33,995 bases of DNA from an uncultured Clostridium sp. (GCA_947088765.1 CAMUHU010000011.1:1-33995); one strand, 5' to 3'; positions 7,024 through 15,549 are shown, counted from the first letter of the stretch. Numbers and translations are program-made. The notes: a model not told the origin generated them from the letters alone.

Positions 7024-9654
7024 CTAAATATTTTCTATATTTTTAACAATGTTTTCAACCTCTTGTTTTTCTTGTTCTGATATTTCTTCTTTTTCTTCTT
7101 CTTCAAGCCATTTTATTAAATTTAAGTTTTGTACATCTAATAACATTGGATGTTTTGGCATCACTCTAAATGTATAGCCATAGTCTCCCCCTGTTTTTAA
7201 TGTTATTTCTCCTGTATATAGATTATCTTCTTTTATATCTCTTATCATAGGTGTAATATTTATATCTTCAAATGTTCCATCTGACATTATTTTAGCTGAA
7301 TAAACTTCAACAGATATGCTATCTGGGCTAATATTTGGTAAATCTACTTTACAACTTACTTGTATCTTATTTCCAGCATCTATTGTAACATCTTTCATAT
7401 TGTTTGTTTGTGTTATTTTTATTTTTCCCCATTCGTTTTTTGCATTTGCTTTCCATTCATTATATCCAATAACTTTTTCTAAATCTTTATAATATGTATT
7501 ATAAAGGTTGCATAATGGTAAATATAGTTTCTCAGTATAATCCACAACCATTCTGGCAGTGCTATACATTCCTCCTGTAGATATAATTGAGTTTTTCATC
7601 ATTTGTATCCATTTGTTTGAAAAATCTTCTTCACATTCTCTATCATAATAAATCGGTATAATTTTATTTTCTAAAGTATTATATATGCTTTGACAGTCCG
7701 CATTATCTTGAATATCATAAGAATTATATTCATCATTAGTTCCTATTATCCAACCATTTTCCTTATTATATCCTTCTACCCACCAACCATCTAATATACT
7801 GAAATTTACTACTCCGTTTACTGAGGCTTTTTGTCCACTTGTTCCTGATGCTTCCATTGGTCTTCTTGGATTGTTTAGCCAAACGTCTACACCACTTACT
7901 AAATATCTTGCCATTTCGATGTCATAGTCTTCTAATAAAAATATTTTTCCTTTGAATTGTGGTTTCATTGATAGTTCATGTATTTGTCTTATTAATTCTT
8001 GACCTTCTATATCTCTTGGATGTGCTTTCCCTGCAAATATTAGTTGTACTGGTCTATCTTGATTATTTAAGATTTCTGTAATTCTTTCTAAATCCCTAAA
8101 TATTAATGTTGCTCTCTTATATGTAGCAAATCTTCTTGCAAATCCTATTGTTAATGCATTCGGATTAAGTTTTGATGTTATCTCCATTATTTCATCATAT
8201 GATGTTCCATTTCTTCTTAGTCTATTTGTTACATTTTCTTTTACTAATTTTAATAATTTTTCTTTTCTTGAAATATGAGCATTCCATAATTCTTCATTTG
8301 GTATATCTTGTATGTTTTTCCATGTTTCTTCTTCATGTATTTTGTCTTGCCAATATGGTGTTAAGTATTCATTATATAATTCTTTTAGTCTTGGAGCTAA
8401 CCATGAACATGTATGGATACCATTTGTTACATGTGTGATTGGCGATTCGTTTGAGGCAATGTCTGGCCAACATTCACCAAATAGTTCTCTTGATACTTCT
8501 CCATGTAGTTTACTAACTCCATTTTTCTTCCCTGCTATTTTTAGAGCTAGTATTCCCATATTGAAACCACTCTCTGTAGGTTGATTTGGTGCTACACCTA
8601 GTCTTAAAAATTCTTCTCTTTCTATTCCTAATGATGTCCAGAAATTTTTGAAGTATTTGTCTATTAAGTCTATATTAAATATATCATTTCCTGCTGGTAC
8701 TGGTGTGTGTGTTGTAAATACAGTTTGTGATGTTACTATATCTCTTGCTATTTTAAATGCTATTTTTTTGTCTTCTATTAGTTCTCTCATTAATTCTAAT
8801 AGTAAGAATGCAGAATGTCCTTCATTCATATGGTATACTGTTGGTTTTAACCCTAGTTCTCTTATTAATTTTGTTCCTGCCATTCCTAAAACAATTTCTT
8901 GTCTTATTCTCATGTCTTGGTCTCCACCATATAACCTTTTTGTGATTTCTCTTAAGTCTTCATCACTGTTTTCTTGAATGTCAGAGTCCATTAAGTATAG
9001 TTTTATTCTTCCTACATTTACTTGCCATACTTTTAAGTATACTCTTCTTCTTTGTATTTTTTCTGAAATGATTAAGTCATTTCCACTTGCATCTTTTGCT
9101 GGTATTATTGGAAGATTTTCTAAGTCTATATCTGTATAAACTGATTCTTGTCTTCCTTCTCTATTTATTACTTGGTGGAAATATCCATTTTTATATAGCA
9201 AACCAATTCCAACTAATGGAAGTTCTAAATCACTTGCTGCTTTTAAGTGGTCTCCTGATAGTATTCCAAGTCCTCCTGAGTATATAGATAAGATTTGGTC
9301 TAATCCATATTCTGCTGAAAAGTATGCTATTAAATCGTTTTTATTTTCTGGATATTTTTTACTAAACCAAGTTGTTTTACTTTTCATATAATTTTCAAAG
9401 TTTTCTACAACTTTGTCATATTCTTTCAAAAAGTTCGTATCTTTGGCATATTGCTCTAGTTTTTCTTGAGATATCAGTTTTAAAAATTTGACTGGGTTTT
9501 TGTTTACTTGTTCCCATAAATCAATGTCAATTTCTTTAAGTAGTTTTAATAAATCTGTGTTCCATGCCCACCAAAGATTATATGCCATGTCCATTAATTT
9601 GTTAATTCTTTTTGGTAATTGTGGATTAACTGTAATTCTATTAAATATATACAT
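7024..9654 (-). CDS. glgP: Alpha-glucan (glycogen) phosphorylase
   Basis: GT35 enzyme that releases glucose 1-phosphate from glycogen or maltodextrin ends in the cytoplasm, using pyridoxal phosphate. At 876 residues it is of the type with an N-terminal DUF3417 domain (PKRINKLMDMAYNLWWAWN at the start). Visible family parts are SAEYGLDQILSIYSGGLG, the catalytic stretch LNNPRRPMEASGTSGQKASV containing the likely PLP lysine region (GTSGQKAS), and GWWVEGYN. The acidic, Glu-rich C-terminus is a variable extension. It appears to be transcribed alone, from a promoter at 9708-9736 with an AGGAGG site upstream. No other glycogen genes are in the window. Confidence 0.96.
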   Translation of the reverse strand: MYIFNRITVNPQLPKRINKLMDMAYNLWWAWNTDLLKLLKEIDIDLWEQVNKNPVKFLKLISQEKLEQYAKDTNFLKEYDKVVENFENYMKSKTTWFSKKYPENKNDLIAYFSAEYGLDQILSIYSGGLGILSGDHLKAASDLELPLVGIGLLYKNGYFHQVINREGRQESVYTDIDLENLPIIPAKDASGNDLIISEKIQRRRVYLKVWQVNVGRIKLYLMDSDIQENSDEDLREITKRLYGGDQDMRIRQEIVLGMAGTKLIRELGLKPTVYHMNEGHSAFLLLELMRELIEDKKIAFKIARDIVTSQTVFTTHTPVPAGNDIFNIDLIDKYFKNFWTSLGIEREEFLRLGVAPNQPTESGFNMGILALKIAGKKNGVSKLHGEVSRELFGECWPDIASNESPITHVTNGIHTCSWLAPRLKELYNEYLTPYWQDKIHEEETWKNIQDIPNEELWNAHISRKEKLLKLVKENVTNRLRRNGTSYDEIMEITSKLNPNALTIGFARRFATYKRATLIFRDLERITEILNNQDRPVQLIFAGKAHPRDIEGQELIRQIHELSMKPQFKGKIFLLEDYDIEMARYLVSGVDVWLNNPRRPMEASGTSGQKASVNGVVNFSILDGWWVEGYNKENGWIIGTNDEYNSYDIQDNADCQSIYNTLENKIIPIYYDRECEEDFSNKWIQMMKNSIISTGGMYSTARMVVDYTEKLYLPLCNLYNTYYKDLEKVIGYNEWKANAKNEWGKIKITQTNNMKDVTIDAGNKIQVSCKVDLPNISPDSISVEVYSAKIMSDGTFEDINITPMIRDIKEDNLYTGEITLKTGGDYGYTFRVMPKHPMLLDVQNLNLIKWLEEEEKEEISEQEKQEVENIVKNIENI

Positions 9655-9707
9655 AAAAATATATTCCTCCTTTTGTTTTTTACAAGTCCTTTGTTTTTAA
9701 TATATTT

Positions 9708-9736
9708 ATTATCTATTAAAATAATGAAAATGTCAA
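9708..9736 (-). promoter_or_regulatory. Sigma-A promoter of glgP
   Basis: TTGACA (9736-9731), a 17-bp spacer and GATAAT (9713-9708), about 55 bp before the glgP ATG. Confidence 0.72.
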
Positions 9737-9770
9737 TTGCTTTTTGGTATTTTTTGTTCTTTTTAAATTT

Positions 9771-9809
9771 AAAAAAGCGACATGGCTCGGTATTAAACCA
9801 AGCCATGCC
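9771..9809 (-). terminator. Terminator of the spoIIIA operon
   Basis: On the minus strand, GGCATGGCTTGG and CCGAGCCATGTC pair around TTTAATA and are followed by GCTTTTTT. It lies 25 bp after the spoIIIAH stop and before the glgP promoter. Confidence 0.9.
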
Positions 9810-9833
9810 ACTCAAGAAAAAGGTATCATATGT

Positions 9834-10460
9834 CTATTTCACTGAAATATGTATATTGTCTGCACTTGCTTCTAATTCTCTAGATATTATGTTTTGGATT
9901 TGTGCAATTTCTTCTTGTGATAAATCTTGTTTTCCTATTATTACACTTATACTTTTATCATTTACAAATATTATACATTTATCAAATCCTTTTGCTAATA
10001 ATAAGTTTTCTGATATCATCACTGAATTTTGTTCTTTATTTACTCTTGCAATTTCTTGTGTAGTTATTGCCTTTTGTTCTTCTGATACATTTGGATTTTC
10101 TATTATTTTTTGATAGTTTTCTATTACTTGTGAATACATATTTGTTCTGTCTAATTTGGCTGATACGAAATATCCATCATCTTCTTTTTTATCTTTATTT
10201 TCTTCTTCTTTCTTCTCTTCTTCACTAAATACTTCTTGAGTTTGTTCTTGATTATCGCTTACTAATTTTGCATCTCCTAGTTTTGCTATTTCTTCTTGTT
10301 GTTCTTCTGTGTTTGGATTTGAAGCTACCTCTTCTTGATTTGTAATTTCTGAACTTACTTCCTCTGTTTTATTTTTTCCTATATAGTCTAAGTACCCTGC
10401 TGTTACTAACATTAATGCTATTACCAATATGGTTAATTCATTCTTTTTAATGATTTTCAT
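9834..10460 (-). CDS. spoIIIAH: Stage III sporulation protein AH
   Basis: Mother-cell membrane protein whose ring-forming domain binds forespore SpoIIQ across the septal space, completing the channel that supports the engulfed forespore. The 208-residue form starts at the ATG at 10460, which has TAGGAGGAAT at ideal spacing; a longer upstream frame lacks a site. There is one N-terminal membrane helix (LTILVIALMLVTAGYLDYI), a Glu/Gln-rich linker (about 35-95), then the conserved part with TTQEIARVNKEQNSVMISENLLLAKGFDKCIIFVNDKSISVII, typical of SpoIIIAH. It is the last gene of the cluster and is followed by a terminator. Confidence 0.95.
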   Translation of the reverse strand: MKIIKKNELTILVIALMLVTAGYLDYIGKNKTEEVSSEITNQEEVASNPNTEEQQEEIAKLGDAKLVSDNQEQTQEVFSEEEKKEEENKDKKEDDGYFVSAKLDRTNMYSQVIENYQKIIENPNVSEEQKAITTQEIARVNKEQNSVMISENLLLAKGFDKCIIFVNDKSISVIIGKQDLSQEEIAQIQNIISRELEASADNIHISVK

Positions 10461-10518
10461 AAATTTATTCCTCCTATTGTATATTTTTATTTTAAATGTG
10501 TATATTACACATATTTTA

Positions 10519-10545
10519 ATTGCAAAAGAATTGTTATTTTGCAAT
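10519..10545 (-). repeat. Hairpin with TAACAATTCTTTT motif between spoIIIAG and spoIIIAH
   Basis: ATTGCAAAA and TTTTGCAAT (9 bp, perfect) flank a 9-base loop. The minus strand reads TAACAATTCTTTTGCAA, one of four related copies in this operon. It starts right after the spoIIIAG stop. Confidence 0.75.
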
Positions 10546-10547
10546 TA

Positions 10548-11147
10548 TCAGTTCATTTCAAAGACTTGAACTTTGTATGTAGCGAGTCCTGTAATCGCTT
10601 CTACTGCTGATATTATATTGCTTTTTACAGTTGCATTTGAAGCACCTTCTGCAATTACTATTGCACCTTTTACTACTGGGTTTATTACTGTTTGTGTTTC
10701 TATTTTTGAACCATCTGAATATACAATTTCTTTTGATGTATCTTTTTCTTCTATAACTCTAGTGCCCCCCTCTGAGTCTGTTTCTTGTGTTGTTGATACT
10801 TTTGAGTTTTCATTTTGCATTGGTACTATTTCGCTTCCTTTTGAATATGTAAGCATTACATTTACTTTTCCTACTCCTTCCATTTTTGATAATATTTCTT
10901 CTAATTTTGTTTCCAATTCATCTACTGTTACTTTTTTCTTATCATCTTTATCATCTGCTAATATTTTGTAGCCTGAACTTTCTTCTGATTTGTCATCTTT
11001 TGTTTTTGTATCATCTTTCCAGATTGTATTTATTGCAATTAATGTTACTATTAGTATTATTATAAATACGACTAGACTTTCTATCTTCTTTTTATCTGTT
11101 TTTCCTTGATATTTGGATTTTATCATTTGCATTTTTTCTTTTAACAT
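10548..11147 (-). CDS. spoIIIAG: Stage III sporulation protein AG
   Basis: Forms the large ring of the SpoIIIA complex on the mother-cell face of the channel. It has 199 residues with one membrane helix near the N-terminus (SLVVFIIILIVTLIAINTI, about 25-43), an acidic Lys/Asp linker, then the ring-building region (ELETKLEEILSKMEGVGKVNVMLTYSKGSEIVP). The end matches the family closely: NPVVKGAIVIAEGASNATVK and AITGLATYKVQVFEM. The gene lies between spoIIIAF and spoIIIAH, separated from each by a short hairpin spacer carrying the same 17-base motif. Confidence 0.96.
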   Translation of the reverse strand: MLKEKMQMIKSKYQGKTDKKKIESLVVFIIILIVTLIAINTIWKDDTKTKDDKSEESSGYKILADDKDDKKKVTVDELETKLEEILSKMEGVGKVNVMLTYSKGSEIVPMQNENSKVSTTQETDSEGGTRVIEEKDTSKEIVYSDGSKIETQTVINPVVKGAIVIAEGASNATVKSNIISAVEAITGLATYKVQVFEMN

Positions 11148-11185
11148 ATTTCATACCATTCCTTTCTTTTATACCAACATTTGTT

Positions 11186-11206
11186 GGAAAAGAATTGTTA
11201 AAATTA
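11186..11206 (-). repeat. TAACAATTCTTTTCCAA motif between spoIIIAF and spoIIIAG
   Basis: The minus strand reads TAACAATTCTTTTCCAAC. It directly adjoins the palindrome CCAACA-TT-TGTTGG and lies just after the spoIIIAF stop. It is the second of four copies. Confidence 0.65.
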
Positions 11207-11216
11207 TTTTCATATA

Positions 11217-11828
11217 TCATCTTATTGAAATTTGCTTGTTGTTTATACCATATTCTTCACTTATAAACATTTTTATCTCACGCTCCTCTTCTTCTGTTAA
11301 TTCTTTTTTTATTGTTGAATTAGTTTGTTCTCCGATTTTTATTTTATTTACTCCTATTTCACCTTTTTCATTTTCATTGTTATCTTCATTTGCCTTTCTT
11401 GATATATTAAGTTCTATATTTTTGATTCTTCCATATTGTTCATTATTTTCTTCTAAATTAACTTCTAATTTTATATTGCTTATAATATAACCTTTTTCTC
11501 TTAATTTATTTTCCATATCTTGTTTTAAATTTAGTTTATATGTTTCTTCAAAACTATCAGTCTCAATTTTTGATACATTACTTTCTAAGTTTTGATATAT
11601 TTCACTACTTGTTAGATAATTTTCATAGTCTATATTTGCAAAGTCTAAATTTTTTCCTCCTATAAGTTTTAATCCTGGAGCAATAATTGTATATACAACA
11701 TATATTCCTATTACTGTTTTTATGTATTTTGTGCTTTTACTATTAGGAGATAATATCATTTCTAATATAATTGCAACTACGACACTTACTATTACTTGTC
11801 GTGCCCATGAACTAATATATGTAATCAT
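11217..11828 (-). CDS. spoIIIAF: Stage III sporulation protein AF
   Basis: Component of the SpoIIIA channel complex. From the ATG at 11828, which has GAAGGGAGA upstream, it has 203 residues, the usual size; the longer open frame overlaps the end of spoIIIAE and has no ribosome site. Two membrane helices lie near the N-terminus (ARQVIVSVVVAIILEMIL and YIKTVIGIYVVYTIIAPGLKLI), separated by SPNSKSTK, followed by a soluble, helical, Glu-rich ring-like domain ending in ISEEYGINNKQISIR. The start lies 17 bp downstream of the spoIIIAE stop, indicating translational coupling. Confidence 0.93.
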   Translation of the reverse strand: MITYISSWARQVIVSVVVAIILEMILSPNSKSTKYIKTVIGIYVVYTIIAPGLKLIGGKNLDFANIDYENYLTSSEIYQNLESNVSKIETDSFEETYKLNLKQDMENKLREKGYIISNIKLEVNLEENNEQYGRIKNIELNISRKANEDNNENEKGEIGVNKIKIGEQTNSTIKKELTEEEEREIKMFISEEYGINNKQISIR

Positions 11829-11845
11829 TATATTTCTCCCTTCTT

Positions 11846-12988
11846 TTATATGTTTGAAACTTTTATTACTATTGTTACTCCTATTATTAACATTACAGAT
11901 ATTGAGCATACCATTGCTAATAATACTTTAAATGTATCTCTCATCTGTTCTATAATATCTATTATTTTTTTATCTGCTATTGGTTGACATACTGCTGATA
12001 AAATATGATAAAGGACTGTAAGTACTGCTAGTCTAATTATTGGCATTGCACATATTCCTATTATTACAATTACACCAATTATTCCAACCGCATTTTTTAG
12101 TACTATTCCGCTTCCTAATACCATTTCTGTTGTATCACTTAAAATTTTACCTACTACTGGAATTGCATTTGAGACTACTGCCTTTGTAGTTTTTGTAGTG
12201 ATTTTATCAACATGTCCTGTTAAACTGCTTTCTAATGATAGTACACTTGTAAATACTGTTAACACTATTCCTAATATCCATACTACACTAGATTTAAAAG
12301 TTTTTGCTATTTTATCTATTTGGACTTTGTCAGATATTTTTGATATTATTCCTAGTGATGTTCCAATTAGTACCATAGGTAGTAAAAAGGCTGAAATAAA
12401 TTTTCCTATAAATGTTATCATTACTAGTAGAATAGTTTGTACTGTGCTTGCTGTTACTAGATTTCCAGTTATCATCATTAATGTTAGTAATAGTGGAATT
12501 AATGAATAGGAAAATCCAACTAAGTTTTGTATTGTATCTTTTATGCTAGATATTATTCCTGCAAAATTAGTCATTATTAATGTTACAATTAATATATACT
12601 GAACAAAATATGTAATTTGGCTTATTCCGCCATTCTCTAATCCATCACTTACACTTTTTAAGATGCTATGTACAACTATAATAATTATTATGCTAGCAAT
12701 CATTATAATCTGATTTTTTATTTCTATTCCTAAAAGATTTACTATTTTCTTTGCAATACTTGCTTCATCTATATCTCCTGTAACTGCAGAACTTAATACC
12801 TCCGAAAAATCTATGTCTTTAAATACATTGTCTGTGTATTTTTGTGCTTCTGTTATAAATGATGATATGTCTAACATCTCTTCTGCTGATTGTATTATTT
12901 CTTCACTTGCTAAAGTTGTAGTTGGTATCGCAAATACTAATATTACCATTATCAGTAAAATTCTTTTTAACTTCATTTCTACTCTCAT
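11846..12988 (-). CDS. spoIIIAE: Stage III sporulation protein AE
   Basis: Polytopic membrane protein of the SpoIIIA complex, proposed to be part of the translocase-like core. It has 380 residues, with a cleavable-looking N-terminal hydrophobic segment (ILLIMVILVFAIPTTTLA). A soluble segment follows, then about seven hydrophobic helices from residue 95 onward. Family signatures include FSYSLIPLLLTLMMITGN, NAIPVVGKILSDTTEMVLGSG and YHILSAVCQPIADKKIIDII. It sits between spoIIIAD, with a hairpin spacer at 13010-13045, and spoIIIAF. Confidence 0.96.
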   Translation of the reverse strand: MRVEMKLKRILLIMVILVFAIPTTTLASEEIIQSAEEMLDISSFITEAQKYTDNVFKDIDFSEVLSSAVTGDIDEASIAKKIVNLLGIEIKNQIIMIASIIIIIVVHSILKSVSDGLENGGISQITYFVQYILIVTLIMTNFAGIISSIKDTIQNLVGFSYSLIPLLLTLMMITGNLVTASTVQTILLVMITFIGKFISAFLLPMVLIGTSLGIISKISDKVQIDKIAKTFKSSVVWILGIVLTVFTSVLSLESSLTGHVDKITTKTTKAVVSNAIPVVGKILSDTTEMVLGSGIVLKNAVGIIGVIVIIGICAMPIIRLAVLTVLYHILSAVCQPIADKKIIDIIEQMRDTFKVLLAMVCSISVMLIIGVTIVIKVSNI

Positions 12989-13009
12989 TCCTTTTCAAAG
13001 GACTAATTA

Positions 13010-13045
13010 AATTGAAAAAAATTGTTAAAATTATTTTTCAATTTT
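13010..13045 (-). repeat. Hairpin with TAACAATTTTTTTCAA motif between spoIIIAD and spoIIIAE
   Basis: AAATTGAAAAA and TTTTTCAATTT (11 bp, perfect) flank AATTGTTAAAATTA. It is the third member of the operon's spacer motif family, lying after the spoIIIAD stop. Confidence 0.7.
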
Positions 13046-13051
13046 TCTTCT

Positions 13052-13438
13052 TTAGGGTAAAACATGTACAATAGTTTCTAGCAATGCTGATATTATAGGT
13101 ATTGACATTGATATTATTATTACTTTTCCTCCTAAATCTACTTTTGATGCAATAGCACTTTCTCCTGAGTCTTTACATATACTCACTGCAAACTCTGTTA
13201 GGAATGCAATACCTGTAATTTTTATCAGAACTGTTAAAAATCCATTTGTATCACTAACTTTGTTTGACAATTCTGTTAATAACTGTATTATTCCACTTAG
13301 TCTTGTCATAACAAGGCCTAAAATAATAATCCCAGCACAAATTGATACATATATTGTGAATTCTGGTTTATATTGCTTTAGAATAATAACTATTATTACT
13401 GCAATTAAGCCAATTCCAATAATTTTAATAATATCCAT
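13052..13438 (-). CDS. spoIIIAD: Stage III sporulation protein AD
   Basis: Small integral membrane protein of the SpoIIIA channel, related to spoIIIAC. It has 128 residues with four hydrophobic segments (IIGIGLIAVIIVIILKQY, FTIYVSICAGIIILGLVM, LTVLIKITGIAFLTEFAVSI, GGKVIIISMSIPIISALLETI). The conserved CKDSGESAIASKVDLGGK stretch is diagnostic. Unlike many operons, where spoIIIAC and spoIIIAD nearly touch, about 120 bp containing a palindromic repeat separate them here. Confidence 0.96.
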   Translation of the reverse strand: MDIIKIIGIGLIAVIIVIILKQYKPEFTIYVSICAGIIILGLVMTRLSGIIQLLTELSNKVSDTNGFLTVLIKITGIAFLTEFAVSICKDSGESAIASKVDLGGKVIIISMSIPIISALLETIVHVLP

Positions 13439-13492
13439 ATCTATATATCATTCCTTTTTTGATAAAACAATTTAGTATTTCCTATGAAGGAC

Positions 13493-13516
13493 GGGCGATT
13501 GATAATCGCCCCTACA
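13493..13516 (-). repeat. Short palindromic repeat (TGTAGGGGC family), copy 4, inside the spoIIIA operon
   Basis: GGGCGATTGATAATCGCCC is flanked by CTACA on the plus strand and preceded by CCTATGAAGGAC, much like the flank of copy 1. It lies between spoIIIAC and spoIIIAD, an unusual place for an insertion in a tightly packed operon. Confidence 0.8.
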
Positions 13517-13559
13517 TTACTCAGGCAATTTCTTTGAATAATAATTATTATTCAATCAA

Positions 13560-13754
13560 TTATAGATTGAATAATGTTCTAACCGTATCAAACAATGTGC
13601 TGATTTCTTTGATTACTAGACTTAATACTATAACTAGTCCTGCCAAAGTGGTCATCATTGCTTGATCTTCTCTACCTGCTCTTACAAGTACCTGATGTAA
13701 TACAGCAACTAAAATTCCTATTGCAGCAATTTTAAACAATAAATTAATATCCAT
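13560..13754 (-). CDS. spoIIIAC: Stage III sporulation protein AC
   Basis: Two-helix membrane component of the SpoIIIA complex. The ATG at 13754 (MDINLLFKIAAIG) is preferred because GGAGG lies 8 bases upstream; an earlier ATG at 13769 overlaps the ribosome site. This gives 64 residues, close to the usual 65-68. The conserved HQVLVRAGREDQAMMTTLAGLVIVLSLVIKEI block is present in full across residues 20-51. It follows spoIIIAB by about 60 bp. Confidence 0.95.
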   Translation of the reverse strand: MDINLLFKIAAIGILVAVLHQVLVRAGREDQAMMTTLAGLVIVLSLVIKEISTLFDTVRTLFNL

Positions 13755-13797
13755 GTGAATATCCTCCATTTTTATTTCATTACTTTATAAAAACTAT

Positions 13798-13818
13798 ATT
13801 GGAAAAGAATTGTTATAT
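13798..13818 (-). repeat. TAACAATTCTTTTCCAA motif at the spoIIIAB stop
   Basis: The motif TAACAATTCTTTTCCAAT begins with the TAA stop codon of the spoIIIAB C-terminal frame. It is the fourth copy in the operon. Confidence 0.65.
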
Positions 13819-14329
13819 TAAAATTATTACTAGTCCAACACCAGTAAGCATTCCTAGAGTCTTGTACAATTTTTTGTTTTTATTCTCTTCTGCTTGTGCT
13901 TGTTGTATTTGTGTTTCTAAAAATTCCTGTGTTAATCTTATTTTACCAAGTTGTCCTTGTAAATTAGTTTGTCCTAATATTTTTCCGAAAGTCTTTTATT
14001 ATGTCTATATCTTCTTTAAGCAAATTTGTTTGTGATATATCTACAGAGTGTTCCCATGCTTCTTTTGCAGATGTTTCCTTCATTTTTACTGCTGCTATTT
14101 TAAAAATGCTTCCAATTTCTCTTTTTATGTTATTGGAAATTTCTATAAAGATGTCTGCTATTGGCTCATATGTATATTCTATCTTCGCCTCAAAAAAATT
14201 GAGTGCTTTTTTCATTTCACATAATTGTATAGTTCTATTTTTATATTTATTAGATATCATTATTCCTACTAATGTGGAGCCACCAAATATTGAGCATAAT
14301 ATAATACCTTTTATAAATAACATACTCAA
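13813..14329 (-). pseudogene. spoIIIAB: Stage III sporulation protein AB with an apparent frameshift
   Basis: SpoIIIAB is a bitopic membrane protein of the SpoIIIA complex. The first frame (14329 down to about 13991) gives MSMLFIKGIILCSIFGGSTLVGIM and the helical middle up to IIKDF, then runs into RKNIRTN and a stop at 13964. Moving +1 at the TTT-CGG site (13990-13985) opens a frame reading FGKILGQTNLQGQLGKIRL, then TLGMLTGVGLVIILI, stopping at 13813. This is the family C-terminus with its last membrane helix. The joined product is 171 residues, the normal length. Either there is one extra base (mutation or assembly error), or ribosomes shift +1 there, helped by the rare CGG codon. The rest of the operon looks intact. 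Confidence 0.85.
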
Positions 14330-14353
14330 TTTCCCCTTTCTAAATATATATAT

Positions 14354-15283
14354 TCATTGCTTGTACTTTTTAGAACTATCTTTTTCTGATTTGTCTAAAT
14401 GATATATATTCTTTATTCTTCCTTTATTTGATTTATCAAGGAAAATTATTATTTCAAATATATTTAATTCTATTATTTTTCTTAAATATAAATTCATATT
14501 TATATCTTCTAGAGTTTCTCCATGTGCTGTAAAGATTCCCTTTACTCCACATGATGTAGCATAATTAATGGCATTTACATCTTCTATGTTTCCTATCTCG
14601 TCTGCAACTATTATTTGTGGTGCCATAGACCTTATTAGCATTTCCATTCCTACCCACTTAGGAACATTGTCTAAAATATCAGTCCTTATTCCCACATCGT
14701 TTTGTGGAATTCCTTTATACATTGCTGCTATTTCTCCTCTTTCGTCTGCTACTCCTATTGTTTTACCTTTAAAATTTATGTATTCAATACCTGTACTAAG
14801 TTGCCTTATTAAATCTCTTAAAATTGTAGTTTTCCCTGCTCCTGGAGGTGAAACTATTAAAGTAGTAAATATGTTGTTATTTTCTATATTAATAATATGT
14901 TTAATGACTTCATTCGCTGCTCCAATTTTTTGTTTTGATATTCTAAAATTTAAACTATATATGTGTGAAATATTTATTACTTTGTCGTTTTCTATAACAC
15001 AATTTCCTGTAATTCCTACTCTATGACCTCCTCTTATTGTTATATATCCATGGTTTATTTCATTTTGATAGGCATAGACTGAGTTTTCACATACAAATTG
15101 CAATATTTCTTTTGTATCTTCATTTGTAACTTTATGTTCAATTATTTCTTCTTTATTGTTAAATTTTAAAATTATTGGACAATTTACTCTTATTCTTATT
15201 TCTTCTAAATCATGATATTCTTGTCCTATTTTATTGTTTATTTTTTCTCTTATCCTTAATGGGAAATATTGTAAAATTTCCAT
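14354..15283 (-). CDS. spoIIIAA: Stage III sporulation protein AA (ATPase)
   Basis: Cytoplasmic secretion-type ATPase of the SpoIIIA complex in the mother cell. It has 309 residues, with the Walker A motif SPPGAGKTT at 145-153, the GVADERGEIAAMY block, the Walker B-like QIIVADEIGN and FTAHGETLEDI, all typical of this family. The N-terminal part has GGHRVGITG. The ATG follows AAAGGAGAAAAA. It is first in the sporulation cluster, and the 500-bp gap upstream fits the operon's promoter position. A sigma-E promoter is expected, but I could not pick one with confidence. spoIIIAB starts 24 bp downstream. Confidence 0.96.
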   Translation of the reverse strand: MEILQYFPLRIREKINNKIGQEYHDLEEIRIRVNCPIILKFNNKEEIIEHKVTNEDTKEILQFVCENSVYAYQNEINHGYITIRGGHRVGITGNCVIENDKVINISHIYSLNFRISKQKIGAANEVIKHIINIENNNIFTTLIVSPPGAGKTTILRDLIRQLSTGIEYINFKGKTIGVADERGEIAAMYKGIPQNDVGIRTDILDNVPKWVGMEMLIRSMAPQIIVADEIGNIEDVNAINYATSCGVKGIFTAHGETLEDINMNLYLRKIIELNIFEIIIFLDKSNKGRIKNIYHLDKSEKDSSKKYKQ

Positions 15284-15365
15284 TTTTTCTCCTTTAAATT
15301 TGTGTTTGTGGGTATTATTTTATATTTTTAAATTATTATATGAATTTTTTTAATATATGGATATA

Positions 15366-15390
15366 TGTAGGGGCACGGCGCACCGTGCCC
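15366..15390 (+). repeat. Short palindromic repeat (TGTAGGGGC family), copy 5, opposite orientation
   Basis: TGTAGGGGCACGG, CGCA, then CCGTGCCC. This copy is the only one reading TGTAGGGG on the plus strand. It is upstream of spoIIIAA. Confidence 0.75.
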
Positions 15391-15440
15391 TTGAAATTAC
15401 AGACATTTAAACATTTACATTTAATTATAATTTATTTTTT

Positions 15441-15467
15441 GGGGAACGCCCGAAGGGCGCCCCTACA
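15441..15467 (-). repeat. Short palindromic repeat (TGTAGGGGC family), copy 6
   Basis: GAACGCCC-GAA-GGGCGCCCCTACA on the plus strand: the stem is GCCC/GGGC with extensions, ending in the family's CCCCTACA. Confidence 0.7.
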
Positions 15468-15524
15468 ACCATTCATCTAACATTTATGTAAAAATCTAAT
15501 ATGTTACAAATTTCATTTTTGATT

Positions 15525-15549
15525 GGGCACGGTGCGCCATGCCCCTACA
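15525..15549 (-). repeat. Short palindromic repeat (TGTAGGGGC family), copy 7
   Basis: GGGCACGG-TGCG-CCATGCCCCTACA on the plus strand has an inner palindrome like copy 5 but in the opposite orientation. Confidence 0.7.

Noticed and set aside
9594-9815. 73-residue minus-strand ORF between spoIIIAH and glgP
   Set aside because: It runs through the spoIIIA terminator hairpin and the glgP promoter and into the glgP start, with no ribosome site or recognisable sequence.
15284-15360. Sigma-E promoter for the spoIIIA operon
   Set aside because: TTCATAT-like and AATAATAC-like boxes can be picked, but the DNA is nearly all A/T and several choices are equally good, so no site is claimed.
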